From contig NZ_FMYX01000009.1 of NCBI RefSeq assembly GCF_900102675.1, positions 124,001 through 188,000 of the forward strand: a stretch of 64,000 nt of DNA, in the 5' to 3' direction. Under the pieces are notes generated by a model that worked only from the letters and a program-made list of their open reading frames with translations, ran no database searches and was not told where the DNA came from. Source of the stretch: Pseudomonas guariconensis. Its GTDB lineage: Bacteria; Pseudomonadota; Gammaproteobacteria; Pseudomonadales; Pseudomonadaceae. A program made the position numbers and the translations under genes. This document shows positions 42,295 through 51,179 of the stretch, piece after piece (the first letter of the stretch is position 1; the number at the start of each line of letters is the position of its first letter).

Positions 42295-43386
42295 TTAGGC
42301 AGGAAACTTCAATCGCACCCGCGCGCCCTGCGGATGCCCCTGGCACGCCAAGGTCCACCCGGCCGCAAGCTCCGCCTGGCTGAGCACATCGTTGCGGGTC
42401 AGCTGCGACTGGCCTTCCTCGACGGTGCACATGCAGGCCCCGCAGAACCCTTCCTCGCACGAGTACGGCACATCCAGCCCCGCCGAACGACAGCTCTGCA
42501 GCAGGGTTTCGCCCGGGCGCGGCACGATCTGGTGGGTCACACCGTCCAGCTCCACCAGCAGCAGCTCGCAGCTGGTGCCGTCAAGTGGCACCGGGGCCTG
42601 TGCGGCGCCTTGGCTGTCCGGGTCGGGCGGCGAGACGAAACGCTCCACATGGATGCTGTCGCGTGCTTCGCCCAAGGCCAGCAGGGTGGTTTCCACGGTG
42701 TCCATGAACGGCCCTGGCCCGCAGATGAAGTAGTCCGCGCCACGCCAATGGCGCACCAGCTGGCGTACCTGGGCGGCATCGAGAAAGCCTTGCACCGAGT
42801 CCAGCACGTGCACCACCTGCAATTGCTCCGGGTGGGCCCGGGTGAGCAGGCGCAATTGATCGCGGAAGATCACCGACGCCTCGTCACGGTTGGCATACAC
42901 CAGCAGCACCGGGCGCTGGCCGCTGTGCAGCACCGCCTTGAGCAAGGAGAATACCGGGGTGATGCCGGAGCCGCCGCCAAACAGCACCAAGGGCCGGCTG
43001 GCGTCGGCCGCCTGGCGCTGGTCGAGACAGAAGTGCCCGGCCGGCGGCAGCACGTCGAGCCAGTCGCCGGCCTGCACGTGCTGGTTCATCCAGTTCGACA
43101 CTCGCCCGCCTTCGACGCGCTTGATGGTCACCTGGGGCTGTGCATCGGTCCACGGCGAGCTGGACATCGAGTAGCAACGGGTCAGGCGCTTGCCGTCCAC
43201 GGTCACCCGAAAGCTCAGGAACTGCCCGGGTTTGTAGGCAAAGCGTTCGCGCAGTGCCTGCGGGACGTCGAACACCAGCGAGCGGGCATCGGCGGTCTCG
43301 TCGATCACCGCGCTCACCTGCAGGCGCAGCGTGCTGGCAGGCGCCGGGCTGGCCTGGGTCTGGTCTGGGGTGGCCTGGATGTTCAT
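42295..43386 (-). CDS. kshB: 3-ketosteroid 9alpha-hydroxylase reductase component
   Basis: A 363-residue flavin/iron-sulfur reductase. In order: FAD domain (LTRCYSMSSSP), NAD domain (LVLFGGGSGITPVFSLL), and a C-terminal plant-type ferredoxin whose cluster cysteines are in YSCEEGFCGACMC plus a later cysteine in LACQG. KshB passes electrons from NADH to the Rieske oxygenase KshA, which hydroxylates C9. No KshA is in the window. The start at 43386 directly follows the upstream stop by 1 base; a GTG at 43398 is possible. Confidence 0.87.
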   Translation of the reverse strand: MNIQATPDQTQASPAPASTLRLQVSAVIDETADARSLVFDVPQALRERFAYKPGQFLSFRVTVDGKRLTRCYSMSSSPWTDAQPQVTIKRVEGGRVSNWMNQHVQAGDWLDVLPPAGHFCLDQRQAADASRPLVLFGGGSGITPVFSLLKAVLHSGQRPVLLVYANRDEASVIFRDQLRLLTRAHPEQLQVVHVLDSVQGFLDAAQVRQLVRHWRGADYFICGPGPFMDTVETTLLALGEARDSIHVERFVSPPDPDSQGAAQAPVPLDGTSCELLLVELDGVTHQIVPRPGETLLQSCRSAGLDVPYSCEEGFCGACMCTVEEGQSQLTRNDVLSQAELAAGWTLACQGHPQGARVRLKFPA

Positions 43387-43387
43387 G

Positions 43388-45085
43388 TCAGCGGCCACGG
43401 GTCAGTTGCGCGTTGCATGGGTGTTCTCCTTCAGAGGCACGTTGGCTTGCGGCAAGCTCGGCCACATGGGCCGCGGCGCGCCGGCCAGAAAAGACACAAT
43501 CGGCCAGGGACAGGCCCGAGACATACAGGTTCGACGCAACGCCCACGGCGCAGCGGCCGGCGCCGTACAGCCCGGCGATGGGGGCGCCTTGCTGGTCGAG
43601 CATCCGGCCGCTTTGCTCGCACACCCGCAGTCCGCCCAAGGTCAGGGTCGGGCAAGGGTAAAGGCGGCTGTCGTAGGACAGATCCAGGCAATACCAGGGG
43701 CCCTGGCCCAAGTCATGCAGCATCGAGGCGGACTTGCCCAGCGGGTCGGTGGTCTCGCCACGGGCCGCCAGGTTGTAGGTCTCCACGCTGCGGCGCAGGG
43801 TGTCGGCGGGCAACCGGCAGCGGTCGGCCAACTGCTCCAGCGTGTTGCCTCGGCGGCAGTTGAACAGCAGGTTGAGCAGCACCGGCAAACGCTGGAACGA
43901 CCACACCTTGCCTGGCCCGACCTGCGCCAGGGCCTGGTTGCGCAAGGTGCGGTCGAGGATCAAAAGTGCACGGCCGTCGTGTTCCTCGACCATGGCATGG
44001 CCCAGGGTGGCGCCGTAGAGTTCTTCGTTGCAGTAGCGCTCGCCCCGGGCGTTGACGATCAATCCGCGCGCCCAAGCCAGCGGTGGATTGATGAAGCGCC
44101 AGGCGCTGACTTTGTTCATGCGCCCAAGGCTGGCGCCCACGCTACGCCCCAGGTCGATGCCGCTGCCGTCACAGCCGCTGCTGCCCAGGGGCAGGCCATC
44201 GAGGTAGCGCGGCGCATACTCGCCCAGCAGCTGGCGGTTGAACACGAAACCGCCGCTGGCCAGCACTACACCATGATCGGCGCGGACCCGCACCGGCCGG
44301 GCATGGCGTTGCTCGAGGCGCTGCATGCGCGCCCGCAGCCTGGCGGACAACGCCGGCACGTACATGTGCACGGCGGCGGCCCAGCGCGCCAGGCGCGCAT
44401 GGCTGCGTGCCGCGCGGCTGCCGGCGGGCAATTGCCAGGCTTCAACGCCGATCACCTGGTTGTCACGGTCGATCACCAAACGCCGCACCTGGCACTGGGT
44501 GCGCACCTGCACGCCACGGCGCCGGGCGCTGTCGGCCAGGGCACGGAACAGCGCCGAACCGGACATGCCTGTGCCTTTGGTGCGGTGCCCGCGGGGCGCG
44601 GCGGCGGCATCAACGGCATAGGCTGGCACCGCCTCGTTGCCCGAGTAATAGAGGTAGTAGCGGTCGCTGGGATAGGAAGTCTTGTGTGGGGCCATGCTGC
44701 CCTCGAACACCGCGCCCTGGCGCTCCAGCCAGGCCAGTTGCTCCCGGCTGCCTTCGCAAAAAGTGCGCAGGGTCTGTTCGCTGACCGCATCGCCTACCTC
44801 CTTGCGCAAGTAGTTGAACATCGCCTCGCTGCTGTCCGGGTAGCCCGCTTGCAATTGCTGGGGCGTACCGCCGCCGGCATAGACCACGCCACCGCTCAGG
44901 GCCGTGGCGCCGCCGCCGGCGAAGCGCTCCAGTACCAACACCGAAAGGCCGCGACTGGCGGCCTCGATGGCGGCACTGGCACCGGCGCCGCCGAAGCCGA
45001 CCACCACCAGGTCGGCGCGCTGCTGCCAGTGCAGTTGCTCGGCGTTGTCGACGCGCAGCGGTGCTGTCACCGCGTGCTTCGCCAT
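43388..45085 (-). CDS. FAD-binding ketosteroid dehydrogenase-like flavoprotein
   Basis: A 565-residue flavoprotein of the fumarate reductase/KstD superfamily: VVVGFGGAGASAAIEA, then GGGATALSGGVVYAGGGT, and a C-terminal SNLYVSGLSLADCVFSGRRAA. It lacks the YPGAGATLGPAMTFGY block of true KstD, so it is not a second delta1-dehydrogenase. A delta4-(5alpha)-dehydrogenase or a dehydrogenase acting elsewhere on the nucleus is more likely. It lies 9 bases after hsaB and 1 base before kshB in one operon. Confidence 0.75.
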   Translation of the reverse strand: MAKHAVTAPLRVDNAEQLHWQQRADLVVVGFGGAGASAAIEAASRGLSVLVLERFAGGGATALSGGVVYAGGGTPQQLQAGYPDSSEAMFNYLRKEVGDAVSEQTLRTFCEGSREQLAWLERQGAVFEGSMAPHKTSYPSDRYYLYYSGNEAVPAYAVDAAAAPRGHRTKGTGMSGSALFRALADSARRRGVQVRTQCQVRRLVIDRDNQVIGVEAWQLPAGSRAARSHARLARWAAAVHMYVPALSARLRARMQRLEQRHARPVRVRADHGVVLASGGFVFNRQLLGEYAPRYLDGLPLGSSGCDGSGIDLGRSVGASLGRMNKVSAWRFINPPLAWARGLIVNARGERYCNEELYGATLGHAMVEEHDGRALLILDRTLRNQALAQVGPGKVWSFQRLPVLLNLLFNCRRGNTLEQLADRCRLPADTLRRSVETYNLAARGETTDPLGKSASMLHDLGQGPWYCLDLSYDSRLYPCPTLTLGGLRVCEQSGRMLDQQGAPIAGLYGAGRCAVGVASNLYVSGLSLADCVFSGRRAAAHVAELAASQRASEGEHPCNAQLTRGR

Positions 45086-45094
45086 GGCCGCGCC

Positions 45095-45613
45095 TCAGCC
45101 GACACTGGCCGCGAGGGGCGCAGGCTTGGCAGTGGTGGTGTAGTGGCCGTCCAGGTACACCAGCGGGGTGATGGTCGGGGTGGTGTGGATGCGCAGGATG
45201 CGACCGATGAAGACCGTGTGGGTGCCGTAGGCGAACTGGCCATCCTGGCGGCAGAGGATCGATGACTGGGCGTCGGCCAGGTACGGGATGCCTTCGTCGC
45301 TGGTCAGCCACTCACCTTGGCCGAAGCGCGCCTCGCCCTTGATGCTGCCGCTGCACAGGTGTGCCAGGTGCTGCTGCTCCAGGCCCAGGATGTTCACGCA
45401 GAAGCTGGCACCGGCGGCCAGCGCGGCGTGAGGTGAGGCGCTCTGGTTGACGCAGATCAGCAGCGATGGCGGCTCGGTGCTCAGCGAATCCACCGCAGTG
45501 GCGGCCATGGCGAAGCGCTGGCTGCCGTCGCTGGTGCTGATGATGGTCACGGACTTGGCCAGGCGGCGCATGGCCTGGAGCATGTCGGCTTTCAAATTGT
45601 TGTTGTCGTTCAT
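45095..45613 (-). CDS. hsaB: Flavin reductase component of the ring-A hydroxylase
   Basis: A 172-residue flavin reductase-like protein (VTIISTSDGSQRFAMAATAV near the N-terminus, then SLLICVNQSASPH and FCVNILGLEQQHLAHLCSG). HsaB supplies reduced flavin to HsaA, which hydroxylates the aromatised ring A (3-HSA) to the catechol. It is divergent from the hsaA-like gene with a regulon motif for each side. The start at 45613 (MNDNNNLKAD) follows a CGAGGG-type site. Confidence 0.85.
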   Translation of the reverse strand: MNDNNNLKADMLQAMRRLAKSVTIISTSDGSQRFAMAATAVDSLSTEPPSLLICVNQSASPHAALAAGASFCVNILGLEQQHLAHLCSGSIKGEARFGQGEWLTSDEGIPYLADAQSSILCRQDGQFAYGTHTVFIGRILRIHTTPTITPLVYLDGHYTTTAKPAPLAASVG

Positions 45614-45674
45614 CGCACGCCCTCGGGTTGGCTGTCTCAGTGGGATGAATTCTTCCAACGACTGCAAGGGGCAA

Positions 45675-45693
45675 CATCGTCCGAGGGGACTAG
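45675..45693 (-). promoter_or_regulatory. Steroid-regulon motif, hsaB operon
   Basis: On the minus strand it reads TAGTCC-CCTC-GGACGATG, a perfect consensus, 61 bp before the hsaB start. Confidence 0.75.
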
Positions 45694-45710
45694 TCAATGC
45701 GCACCCCACA

Positions 45711-45728
45711 TGGTCCGTTTGAGGGATG
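45711..45728 (+). promoter_or_regulatory. Steroid-regulon motif (degenerate), hsaA
   Basis: TGGTCC-GTTT-GAGGGATG: a weaker version, similar to the one before the LLM gene. It lies 96 bp before the hsaA start, points toward it, and sits next to the hsaB motif. Confidence 0.5.
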
Positions 45729-45824
45729 TCGCGCGCGATTGACCTTGTTGCAATGGCCACGGTGGAGGCCCAACGCCTCTCTCGCACGCTCCGGGGATCG
45801 GGGCGATCAGAGGAGAACAACAAG

Positions 45825-47006
45825 ATGAATCAAGACCTCGTACGCCAACAGTTGCGCCAGCGCGCCCGTGAACTGGTGCCGGTGCTGCGTGAACGTGCCG
45901 AGCAGGCCGCGCAGATGGGCCGCCTGCCGGAACAGACCCTCGCTGACTTCCACGAGGCAGGCTTCTTCCGCATTCTCCAACCGGCCCGCTGGCAGGGCCT
46001 GGAGCTCGAACCCAAGGACTTCTTCGAGGTGCAGATGACCCTGGCCGAGGGGTGCATGTCGTCAGCCTGGGTGCTGGGCGTGGTGGCGATCCACAACTGG
46101 CAGCTGGCGCTGTTCGATGACCGCGCCGCGCAGGATGTCTGGGGGCAGGACACCTCCGTGCTGATCTCCTCGTCCTACATGCCAGTGGGCAAGGTCCGGC
46201 GGGTCGAAGGGGGCTTCCGTCTGAGTGGGCGTTGGGGGTTCTCTTCCGGCAGCAAGCATTGTCAGTGGGCGTTCCTTGGGGCCATGGTGCCGCCGGCTGA
46301 GCCGGGCGGCGCGCCGGACTACCGCACCTTCCTGGTGCCGCGCAGCGATTACCAGATCCTCGACAACTGGAACGTGATGGGCCTGGAGGCCACCGGCTCC
46401 CATGACGTGCTGGTCGAGGACGCCTTCGTGCCCGAGTACCGCACCCACCGCGCCGTCGATGGCTTCATGCAAGACAGCCCGGGCAATGCGGTCAACACCT
46501 CGCCGCTGTACCGCCTGCCGTTCGGGCAGATCTTCGTGCGCGCGGTGTCGTCCTCGGCGATCGGTGCGTTGCAGGGCGCGGTCGATCACTTCATCGCCCA
46601 CAACAAGGCGCGGGTGGCGGTCAACGATGGCCGCAAGATGCTCCAGGACCCGGCCGCACAGAGCGCCCTGGCCGACGCCATGGTCTGCGTCGATGAGTGC
46701 CGCACCGTGCTGCTGCGCAACTTCGAGGTGATGCTCGACCATGCCCGCGCCGGCACCGCGCTTGGGCTGCAGGCGCGGGTGAAGATGCGCTACGACTCGG
46801 CCCTGGTGGCCGACCGCTGCGCCAAGGCGGCGGCACAGCTGATGTTCAACAGCGGTGCATCGACCATCTTCCGTGACCACCCGATCAACCGTGCGTTCCG
46901 CGACATCCACACAGGGCGCGCCCACGTCGCCAACAGCCCGGCCAAGTACGCCTGGAACCTCGGCGGCGTGAGCATGGGCCAGGACACCACCGACTTCTTC
47001 CTCTGA
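45825..47006 (+). CDS. hsaA: Flavin-dependent 3-HSA 4-hydroxylase, oxygenase component
   Basis: A 393-residue group D flavoprotein hydroxylase with the acyl-CoA dehydrogenase fold. HsaA of actinobacteria is 394 residues. It opens with LVPVLRERAEQAAQMGRLPE and has the block GRWGFSSGSKHCQWAFLGA and a C-terminal HTGRAHVANSPAKYAWNLGG. It should hydroxylate the phenolic ring A using reduced flavin from HsaB. GAGGAGAA precedes ATG at 45825; a longer reading from 45726 would cover the promoter gap. Confidence 0.86.
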   Translation: MNQDLVRQQLRQRARELVPVLRERAEQAAQMGRLPEQTLADFHEAGFFRILQPARWQGLELEPKDFFEVQMTLAEGCMSSAWVLGVVAIHNWQLALFDDRAAQDVWGQDTSVLISSSYMPVGKVRRVEGGFRLSGRWGFSSGSKHCQWAFLGAMVPPAEPGGAPDYRTFLVPRSDYQILDNWNVMGLEATGSHDVLVEDAFVPEYRTHRAVDGFMQDSPGNAVNTSPLYRLPFGQIFVRAVSSSAIGALQGAVDHFIAHNKARVAVNDGRKMLQDPAAQSALADAMVCVDECRTVLLRNFEVMLDHARAGTALGLQARVKMRYDSALVADRCAKAAAQLMFNSGASTIFRDHPINRAFRDIHTGRAHVANSPAKYAWNLGGVSMGQDTTDFFL

Positions 47007-47032
47007 ACCGTCGGGCGCTCACCGAAACCGGC

Positions 47033-47050
47033 TAGTCCGTTTTAGGGATT
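47033..47050 (+). promoter_or_regulatory. Steroid-regulon motif (degenerate), LLM gene
   Basis: TAGTCC-GTTT-TAGGGATT. The left half is perfect; the right half deviates as at 45711. It lies 79 bp before the LLM start. Confidence 0.5.
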
Positions 47051-47129
47051 CGAGCCCACCCGCGATGCCAGAGGATGTGACCAAGGCCGGCGTTGCCGGC
47101 CAACGTCAACAGAACAACAAGGAACGCAC

Positions 47130-48254
47130 ATGAAATTCTCGCTGATATACGAAGCCCAGACGATCGATGCCAGCCGCGAGGGTGACCGCAAGATCTTCGA
47201 TGACACCGTCGAGCAGGCGGTGCTGGCCGACAAGCTGGGCTTCGACACCTTCTGGTGCGTGGAGCACACCGCGCTGACCAACTACTCGCACATGTCCGCG
47301 CCGGAAACCATGCTCGCCTTCGTGGCCGGCAAGACCGAGCGCATCGGCATCGGCCACGGCGTGGTGTGCCTGCCGCCGGCGATGAACCACCCGGTCAAGG
47401 TGGCCGAGCGCATCGCCACCCTGGACCTGCTGTCCAAAGGCCGTGTGCATTTTGGCGTGGGCAAGGGCGGCACCCAGCAGGAGGCCGGCACCTTCGGCTA
47501 TGACCTGGCGACCCTGCAGCCGCAGATCGACGAGGCCATGTACTTGATCCCGAAAATGTTCGTGCAGGATGAGATCGAGCACCACGGCGACTTCGTCAAG
47601 ATCCCCAAGCGCCCGATCCACCCCAAGCCTTACCAGGATCCGCACCCGCCGATGTACCTGGCCTGCACCAACACCGACTCGCTGAAAAACGCCGGCGGCC
47701 GTGGCATGGGCGCGCTGGTGCTGGGTTTCGGTGGGCCCGAGGAAATCGCCAAGAAGGTCGAGGTCTACCACCAGGCCTTCGACAACCGTGAGGCGCGCAA
47801 TCAGGTGGGCTTCCGCCCGAACCGCCACATCGCTGCACTGTGCCCGGCCATCGTGCTGGATGACAACGAAACCGCGCGCCGCATCGGTATTCGCGGCCAG
47901 CGTTACTTCATGGAGTCGCTGGGCTACTGGTACGGCGGCGGCGAGCGTCCGGATCCGCAGAAGTGGAAAGACGACACCTACGTCGATGGCAATGGCCAGG
48001 CGGTGATCAAGTCGCGCTTTGCCTCCGAGGAAGTGAGCGTGGACTTCTCCGACCCGACCATGGCGATGATGAACCCCAACCATGCCTACGGCACCGTCGA
48101 GGACTGCATTGGCTATGTGCAGCGCCTGATCGATGCCGGCGCCGACGAGATCCTGTTCATCTGCCAGATGGGCACCGTGCCGCAGTGGGCTCAGCTGGAG
48201 ACCTTGCGCAACATCGGCGAGAAGGTCATCCCGCATTTTCGCAACAAGCAGTAA
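47130..48254 (+). CDS. Luciferase-like (LLM) flavin-dependent monooxygenase
   Basis: A 374-residue bacterial luciferase-fold enzyme: KFSLIYEAQTID at the N-terminus, then ERIGIGHGVVCLPPAMNHPV, LDLLSKGRVHFGVGKGG, and a C-terminal substrate region. Such enzymes use reduced FMN for Baeyer-Villiger oxidation, hydroxylation or desulfonation. It stands between hsaA and hsaC with its own motif, so it belongs to the regulon, but no step of the classical 9,10-seco pathway needs one. Its FMNH2 could come from HsaB. Confidence 0.82.
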   Translation: MKFSLIYEAQTIDASREGDRKIFDDTVEQAVLADKLGFDTFWCVEHTALTNYSHMSAPETMLAFVAGKTERIGIGHGVVCLPPAMNHPVKVAERIATLDLLSKGRVHFGVGKGGTQQEAGTFGYDLATLQPQIDEAMYLIPKMFVQDEIEHHGDFVKIPKRPIHPKPYQDPHPPMYLACTNTDSLKNAGGRGMGALVLGFGGPEEIAKKVEVYHQAFDNREARNQVGFRPNRHIAALCPAIVLDDNETARRIGIRGQRYFMESLGYWYGGGERPDPQKWKDDTYVDGNGQAVIKSRFASEEVSVDFSDPTMAMMNPNHAYGTVEDCIGYVQRLIDAGADEILFICQMGTVPQWAQLETLRNIGEKVIPHFRNKQ

Positions 48255-48263
48255 GCCCATCGG

Positions 48264-48282
48264 GGGGCTGCAACGCAGCCCC
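48264..48282 (+). terminator. Hairpin after the LLM gene
   Basis: GGGGCTGC-AAC-GCAGCCCC forms a perfect 8-bp stem 9 bases past the LLM stop. Only a short ATTT follows, so termination may be partial. Confidence 0.6.
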
Positions 48283-48305
48283 ATTTGCGCAAGCGCGGGG
48301 TATGG

Positions 48306-48405
48306 CACCGGCCTTGCCGGTGTTCTCGGGTGAACTCGCTCCCTCAGGTTCTGTGCTGTTGGTGCGCATGGCGCCAAACCAGTGGGAGCGGGCTTGCCCG
48401 CGAAG
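48306..48405. repeat. REP-like elements upstream of hsaC
   Basis: Two short palindromes, CACCGGC-CTT-GCCGGTG at 48306 and GCGGGC-TT-GCCCGC at 48388, with the GGGAGCGGGC surroundings of P. putida REPs. They fill the gap before the hsaC motif. Confidence 0.65.
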
Positions 48406-48461
48406 CATTCGCCGCCGAGCAAGGCCGTTGCTCGGCCGGTATCACGCGGCCTGCGGGCCGG

Positions 48462-48479
48462 TAGTCCTATTGGACGATG
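48462..48479 (+). promoter_or_regulatory. Steroid-regulon motif, hsaC-ipd operon
   Basis: TAGTCC-TATT-GGACGATG, a perfect consensus, 56 bp before the hsaC start. It would control the ten-gene operon to 58188. Confidence 0.75.
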
Positions 48480-48535
48480 CCGCCAACCCCCTGACTGGCT
48501 TGAATACGCCAAGTACAAAAACGAGGAGATCGTGC

Positions 48536-49432
48536 ATGGATATCCGTGGCCTGGGTTACGTCACCGTACGTTCCAGCGACCTGGCGCAGTGGCGTCACTA
48601 CGCATCCCAAGTGCTGGGCATGATGGTGGTCGAGGACGAGCGCGGCGAGTGTCTGTTCCTGAAGATGGACGAGCGCCCGTACCGCATCCTGGTGCAGCAC
48701 AGCGCCCAGGATGGTTTCGGCGCCTGTGGCTGGGAAGTAGCCGGCCAGGCCGCCTTCGACCAGGCCGTGGCCGAGCTGCACGCTGCCGGCGTGGTGGTGG
48801 AGCAGGGCAGCGCTGAGCAAGCTGCGCTGCGCCAGGTCCAGGCGCTGGCGCTGTTCGCCGACCCTGATGGCAACCGCCACGAGCTGTACTGGGGCCCGCG
48901 CCAGGATTTCGCCCGCTTCGTCTCCCCGGTGGGCGTGCGCGGTTTCGTCAGCGACGGGCTGGGCATGGGCCATGTGGTCCTGCCGGCACCGACCTTCGAC
49001 CGCTGCCGCGATTTCTACGAGCAGGTAATGGGCTTTGGCCTGTCGGACCTGATGAAAGTGCGCTTCACCCCGGACCCTGCCGAGCCGGAAAAACGCATTC
49101 ACTTCATGCACTGCAACAACGGCCGTCACCACTCGCTGGCGATCTTCGAATGCCCGGTGCCTAGCGGTTGCGTGCACATGATGGTCGAGGTCGCGGGCCT
49201 GGAAGACGTGGGCCGCGCCCTGGACCGCATGCACGCCAACGGCGTGAAGCTCTCCGCGACCCTGGGCCAGCACACCAACGACCAGATGATCTCCTTCTAC
49301 ATGAAGACCCCGTCCGGTTTCGACCTGGAGTACGGCTGCGACGGCCTGGTGGTCGACTGGAGCCGGCACACCCCGTTCGAAAGCACGGTGGTCAGCCAGT
49401 GGGGCCACGACTTCAGCGTCGGCCGCCAATGA
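48536..49432 (+). CDS. hsaC: Extradiol catechol dioxygenase, ring-A meta-cleavage
   Basis: A 298-residue type I extradiol dioxygenase with two vicinal-oxygen-chelate domains. The iron ligands expected in the C-terminal domain are present: H146 (GMGHVVLP), H199 (GRHHSLAIF) and E265 (GFDLEYG). HsaC/TesB cleave the catechol 3,4-DHSA between C4 and C5. ACGAGGAG lies upstream of ATG at 48536. It heads an operon continuing with ipdA 11 bases later. Confidence 0.92.
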   Translation: MDIRGLGYVTVRSSDLAQWRHYASQVLGMMVVEDERGECLFLKMDERPYRILVQHSAQDGFGACGWEVAGQAAFDQAVAELHAAGVVVEQGSAEQAALRQVQALALFADPDGNRHELYWGPRQDFARFVSPVGVRGFVSDGLGMGHVVLPAPTFDRCRDFYEQVMGFGLSDLMKVRFTPDPAEPEKRIHFMHCNNGRHHSLAIFECPVPSGCVHMMVEVAGLEDVGRALDRMHANGVKLSATLGQHTNDQMISFYMKTPSGFDLEYGCDGLVVDWSRHTPFESTVVSQWGHDFSVGRQ

Positions 49433-49443
49433 GGACAACACCC

Positions 49444-50325
49444 ATGGATAAACAGATGACCACGGCCGAAATGGTCGCCCAGTTGCGCGACGGCATGACC
49501 CTCGGCATCGGCGGCTGGGGCCCGCGCCGCAAGCCCATGGCGTTGGTGCGCGAGATCCTGCGCTCGGACCTCAAGGACCTGACCATCGTCGCCTACGGCG
49601 GTGCTGACGTCGGCCTGCTGTGCGCTGCCGGCAAGGTGAAGAAACTGGTGTTCGCCTTTGTCTCCCTCGACTTCATCCCACTCGAGCCGTACTTTCGCAA
49701 GGCGCGCCAGGAAGGCGCCCTGGAAGTGATGGAGATCGACGAAGGCATGCTGCTGCTGGGCCTGCGTGCCGCCGCCATGAACGTGCCGTTCATCCCCACC
49801 GCGGTGGGCCTGGGCACCGACGTGTTGCGCCACAACCCCGAGATCAAGCTGATCGCCTCGCCCTACGCCGATGGCCGTGACTGGGTCGCGATGCCAGCGC
49901 TCAAGCTCGACGCCGCCCTGGTGCACGTGGACCGCGCCGATGCGCGCGGCGTGTGCCAGATCGCCGGCCCCGACCACTACATGGACGATCTGTTCGTGCG
50001 GGCTGCGGCGCGCACCTATGTCACTTGCGACGAGTGGGTCGACAGCGCGTGGTTCCACGCGGAGCCTGCGCGTGCGCACCAGGTGTTCTGGGAGCGCAAC
50101 CTGACCACCGCCGTGGCCCACGTGCCCGGTGGCGCGCACCCCTCGTCCTGCGCGCCGCTGTATGGCTTCGACGTGCCGCACTTCAAGGCCTACGCCGCCT
50201 CGGCGCAGAGCGAAGAGGGCTGGCAGGCCTATGTCGATCAGTACGTGGCCTGTTCCCACTCCCAGTACCTGGAGCGTTGCGGGGGCCTTGAGGCCATCCG
50301 TCGATTGCCCCTGCCGGTTTTCTAA
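49444..50325 (+). CDS. ipdA: IpdA, COCHEA-CoA hydrolase alpha subunit
   Basis: A 293-residue CoA-transferase-fold subunit. IpdAB open the last ring by hydrolysing COCHEA-CoA rather than moving CoA. The GIGGWGPRRKPMALVREIL block and the acidic EVMEIDEGMLLLG region (E97/E100), where IpdA has its essential glutamate, are present. The start at 49444 follows AGGACAAC. IpdB follows 12 bases later. Confidence 0.88.
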   Translation: MDKQMTTAEMVAQLRDGMTLGIGGWGPRRKPMALVREILRSDLKDLTIVAYGGADVGLLCAAGKVKKLVFAFVSLDFIPLEPYFRKARQEGALEVMEIDEGMLLLGLRAAAMNVPFIPTAVGLGTDVLRHNPEIKLIASPYADGRDWVAMPALKLDAALVHVDRADARGVCQIAGPDHYMDDLFVRAAARTYVTCDEWVDSAWFHAEPARAHQVFWERNLTTAVAHVPGGAHPSSCAPLYGFDVPHFKAYAASAQSEEGWQAYVDQYVACSHSQYLERCGGLEAIRRLPLPVF

Positions 50326-50337
50326 GCGAGGAACGTC

Positions 50338-51141
50338 ATGACCACCGCAAGCACCTACAGCCTCGCCGAACTGATGATCTGCGCCGCCGCCCAAGCCTGG
50401 CGCGACGACGGCGAAGTCCTGGCCACCGGCATCGGCGTGATCCCACGCCTGGCGGCGTCCCTGAGCATGCTCGACAACAACCCACGACTGATGATGACCG
50501 ACTCGGAAGCCTATATGGTCGCCGAGCCCGTGCCGGTCGGTGCGCGCAATGGCTACGTGCCCAAACGCGACAGCTGGATGGGCTTCTCGCGCATCTTCGA
50601 CAACGTCTGGAGCGGCAAGCGCCACGCCATGATCGGCCCGATCCAGGTCGACCGCTTCGGCCAGGCCAACATCTCCTGCATCGGCGGCGACTACCACAAG
50701 CCCAAGGCGCAGATGCTGGGCGTGCGGGGCCTGCCGGGCAACTCCATCAGTCATGCCAACTCGTTCTATGTGCCCAGCCACAACCGCCGGGTGTTCGTCG
50801 AAGGCGAGTGCGACGTGGTCGCCTCGGTGGGCTACAACCCCGCGCGCCTGGCCCGTGGCTGGTCGCTGGAAGACATCGACATCCGCCTGATCGTCACCGA
50901 CCTGTGCGTGCTCGACTTCCTCGGGCCTGAGCACCAGGTGCGCGTGCGCTCTCTGCATCCTGGCGTGAGCCTGGACGAGGTGCGTGACAACACAGGCTTT
51001 GCCCTGCATGTGCCTGAGCACTGCCCGGTGACCACCGCGCCCACCGAGGCGCAGTTGCAGCTGATCCAGCGACTGGACCCGCATAACCTGCGCGCCAGCC
51101 AGCTCAAGGACAACCCACCGGGCCAGCGCTCCGCGCGCTGA
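50338..51141 (+). CDS. ipdB: IpdB, COCHEA-CoA hydrolase beta subunit
   Basis: A 267-residue beta-type CoA-transferase-fold subunit (SLAELMICAAAQAWRDDGE, GIGVIPRLAASLSML, then IGPIQVDRFGQANISCIGG). It pairs with IpdA to hydrolyse the ring-C beta-diketone of COCHEA-CoA. The downstream enoyl-CoA hydratase gene starts 38 bases later. Confidence 0.88.
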   Translation: MTTASTYSLAELMICAAAQAWRDDGEVLATGIGVIPRLAASLSMLDNNPRLMMTDSEAYMVAEPVPVGARNGYVPKRDSWMGFSRIFDNVWSGKRHAMIGPIQVDRFGQANISCIGGDYHKPKAQMLGVRGLPGNSISHANSFYVPSHNRRVFVEGECDVVASVGYNPARLARGWSLEDIDIRLIVTDLCVLDFLGPEHQVRVRSLHPGVSLDEVRDNTGFALHVPEHCPVTTAPTEAQLQLIQRLDPHNLRASQLKDNPPGQRSAR

Positions 51142-51179
51142 CAGCCCGTTCCAGCCAACCGCCTTGCCGGAGTGCAGTA

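Noticed and set aside
43388..45085. Calling this flavoprotein a second KstD
   Set aside because: The catalytic C-terminal block with tyrosine found in the protein at 37011 is missing, so only superfamily membership is supported.
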